From assembly GCA_947579665.1 (NCBI GenBank), contig OX388345.1:66393454-66457453 (forward strand): 64,000 nucleotides of DNA, given 5' to 3'. The notes under the pieces are model-generated. The model ran no database searches and was not told the origin of the DNA. It saw nothing but the letters and a program-made list of their open reading frames with translations. The stretch is from Sympetrum striolatum. Taxonomy: Eukaryota > Arthropoda > Insecta > Odonata > Libellulidae. Both the position numbers and the translations under genes were made by a program. Below, piece after piece: positions 61,710 to 64,000 of this stretch; position 1 is the stretch's first letter; each line of letters begins with the position of its first letter.

Positions 61710-62712
61710 ACTTTCTCCATATATAAGATGTAAATATTTATCTACGACAGTAATTTCGAACTCTATATTAAATCTAAACTTGGTAGATGAGTGATTAATA
61801 TATATATTATTAACTTTGACGCCATAAACATTATAAATAATGTTTTTCGGGACATGTTCGATGAAAAACGATGAAATCGGCCTTTCGCCCATAGAGCCCA
61901 GAGCGCCCACCAAGTACATAATCAGCAACTTCCGGTTTATCAGTATTTCATGAATACCTCCTAAACAATCAGTGATACAAAAATATGTTTCAAACAAAAA
62001 TTATAGTAAATTAAATTTTCTAAAACTTTTATAAATAACAGTATATACCTAAATATCATACTTATGGAGATATTGTGAAAACCGTAAATGAGCTTTGAAG
62101 AATGAAGCTCAACTACTGGTTAACTGATTTTATCCAAAAACTAATCAACTCTAACGACACTAACCAAAATACTATACATGAAATTTGGTGTTGATACAAT
62201 GAACGGTTTTCATGTTAGAGCGCCCACAAAGTATATATCAGCTACTTCCGGTTTATCGGTATTTCACGAATAACTCCTAATCAACCGGTGATACAAAAAT
62301 ATGTTAAATACAAAAGTTATAGTAAAATACATTATCTAAAACTTTTATAAGTAATACAACACACGTATATATCATATTTAGGGAGATATTTAGAAAACCG
62401 GAAATGAGCTTTGTTGAATGAAGCTCGACTTCCGGTCAACCGATTTACTCCAAAAACTAATCAACTCTGACAGCACACAAAACAGTACTATATATGAAGT
62501 TTGATACTGATACGATCACTAGTTTTCACGTTAGAGCGCCCACTAGCACACACACACATACAGACACACACACACACACATACACACAGACATCATTCCG
62601 AAAATGGTCAAAACGTGTTCTAGGGACCCCAAAACGTGTATTTCCGTTGAAATCTCGAAGTCGAATTTTTTCATGAAAACAATATTTTCTCTATACTTCG
62701 TATATGGAGAAA
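61710..62712. mobile_element. ~1.0-kb element with ACTTTCTCCATATA ends and an internal 317-bp tandem repeat
   Basis: The left end is ACTTTCTCCATATA and the inverted right end is ACTTTCTCCATATACGAAG. Units start at GAGCGCCCAC at 61901, 62218 and 62534 (period 316-317). They share ACTTCCGGTTTATC, GATACAAAAATATGTT, GAATGAAGCTC and CCAAAAACTAATCAACTCT. The right side has a (CA)n tract and TCAAAACGTGTTCTAGGGAC, a motif common in insect repeats. Confidence 0.65.
62544..62590 (+). repeat. (CA)n microsatellite
   Basis: Imperfect CA dinucleotide run with TA and GA interruptions, near the right end of the 61.7-62.7 kb element. Confidence 0.9.
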
Positions 62713-63224
62713 GTAAAAAACGGTATTTCTAAGAACTGTTCGCAAAGATGTTGTACTTCTCAAAACGATATACACAAAAACCAACATTGCACTTCCTTCA
62801 ATGATGTTTGACATATTGTTTTGAAAAATTCTCCTGCACATTTACGTCTTCTCTTATCAACTTTCACAATTATAAAATGGCCAATCGAATCAAATTGCAG
62901 TTCTTCCGTAGCGGCTCAATTTCTTACATTCCCTCGCTTTCCTTTCTGGTAAGGCTTGCCATATTTCAAAAGTTAATGTTGGACTCTTCTTCTGAACTGC
63001 ACCTGCGTTAAAGACTTCCCTGAATGCCGCGATGAAACCCATGCATTCCGTACCACAGTATCAATGATCTACGGTAGAGTTTGCCGGCACCATTTTTCCC
63101 CCACTGATAGCGATTCGGAAATTGCTTATATTTTCATCCATTCCATCAGTTCCTCCCATGAAAATATTGTATTCTCGATTCATTCGTGGCCGTTGCATTT
63201 CAATCCATTTACCACGTTTTTTGC
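62713..63224. other. Intergenic or intronic, nothing supported
   Basis: Mixed composition, somewhat less AT-rich. The 78-codon frame at 63064-63300 has no recognisable domain. Confidence 0.4.
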
Positions 63225-63470
63225 AACAGCGCGCTGTGGGCTAGAATCGAAAAAAGCTGGCCAAAAATACGAAAGTGGTTTTTTTGAGTGCGGACTTTGA
63301 AACTTCGCATGGTCATTCTTGAATAAATTTTGCATATAACTGCGAAATAAAATCTCTTGATTCCCACGCGTTACAATTCTACAGGGGGTCAAAGTTGACC
63401 AAATTTTGCGAAAAATGCCGGTCTTCGATTTTTCGAGAAATTCTTCAACTTCAAAACGATGCTGAATCCA
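63225..63470 (+). repeat. Copy of the element nested in the hAT (left half)
   Basis: GTGGGCTAGAATCGAAAAAA, then GCTGGCCAAAAAT, TTGAGTGCGGACTTT, GTCAAAGTTGACCAAA and AAAAATGCCGG match 22522-22745 in order (ATGGGCTAGAATCGAAAAAA, TTGAGTGCGGACTTTAG, GTCAAAATTGACCAAA). The right end is not seen before 64000. Confidence 0.7.
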
Positions 63471-64000
63471 TTAAAAGTAAGTTATTGGATAAAAATTAAC
63501 GCCACGTTATAAACCTGTACTTTATCTTTCACAACCTATAATTCAATGATTGCGAATGAATAATTGCATATTTTATGCAACAAAATGGCGGACTCTCGTT
63601 TTAGAGAAACTTTTTACCTAAAGCGAGGAAAATAGTTGAGACGGACTCCGAGGGACATGAAGATATTTATACCACGTTATTCTTTGAAGCTTTCTGAAGA
63701 GGAATCTGAAATAAAATCTTGCAACAATTTGCTCCCCCGATAATAATAACGAATTTTCGACAACACTGCATGGGCCAATCCGCGCGGCGGAGTACGGCCC
63801 TCCAGGAAGAGATGTGTTTGAAGACCTTCGAACCTTCATGCCTCTCAATGATAACTTTTGAATGCTGAAATTAACTTTTTACAAACTCTAGACGAAGAAA
63901 TAATGAGCAAAATAATATACATTCAACCATCATTCTTAAAGGAAGAGTGAATTTAGCAACAGCGTATATCTTTCATCAAGTATCAGAATAGAGTTACCAT
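63471..64000. other. Right edge of window, nothing supported
   Basis: AT-rich with a GC island near 63770-63810 (CAATCCGCGCGGCGGAGTAC). It could be the remainder of the 63225 element. No gene recognised. Confidence 0.4.

Overview
The window is eukaryotic. It is AT-rich, has spliced genes with introns of about 0.1-4.4 kb, and is packed with transposable-element remains. Gene content (an insect-type CLIP-190, a PGAP3) and repeat content (mariner, pogo-like, hAT, RTE, Penelope-like, tRNA-derived SINEs) point to an arthropod, most likely an insect. I cannot name the species.

Three protein-coding genes are supported by spliced reading frames whose intron phases all agree. (1) On the plus strand, the 3' part of a MYND zinc-finger protein (exons 2-2188, 4022-4138, 6510-6866, 11248-11289). 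I do not recognise this protein beyond its finger. (2) On the plus strand, a complete seven-exon PGAP3 gene (39882-43489), a GPI-anchor remodelling enzyme of the CREST superfamily. (3) On the minus strand, the 3' two thirds or so of a CLIP-170/CLIP-190 microtubule plus-end protein (15 exons, 60708 down to 49411), with coiled-coil rod, two CCHC zinc knuckles and a C-terminal ETF. The N-terminal CAP-Gly exons lie beyond the window. Genes 2 and 3 converge. Nothing suggests that the three genes share a function.

Between the genes lies a repeat-rich desert (about 12.6-39.8 kb). From left to right it holds: a tandem array of about 165-bp units carrying tRNA B-box-like motifs, next to a tRNA-Arg-like pseudogene; possible exons of a spliced noncoding transcript (16.5-21.5 kb); several hairpin MITEs; a large palindrome (21.9-28.4 kb) whose left arm was split by a 4.19-kb hAT-like element with a perfect 8-bp target duplication and whose right arm was split by an RTE LINE with an 11-bp duplication, itself split by a fold-back element; a SINE with tRNA-like heads on both strands; and a 2.7-kb inverted-repeat transposon with a perfect 8-bp target duplication that carries an 85-bp satellite and a nested MITE.

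The most interesting pattern is a dispersed set of short fold-back elements (27.6, 42.8, 49.9, 50.2 and 52.6 kb) and a Penelope-like 3' end (58.0 kb). Most carry a whole or decayed hammerhead-ribozyme-like core in the hairpin centre (CTGATGA, a short stem, GAAA, then a near-palindromic AC..GT). In that reading the long inverted arms would extend stem I. All calls come from reading the sequence by eye. No alignment or database search was run.
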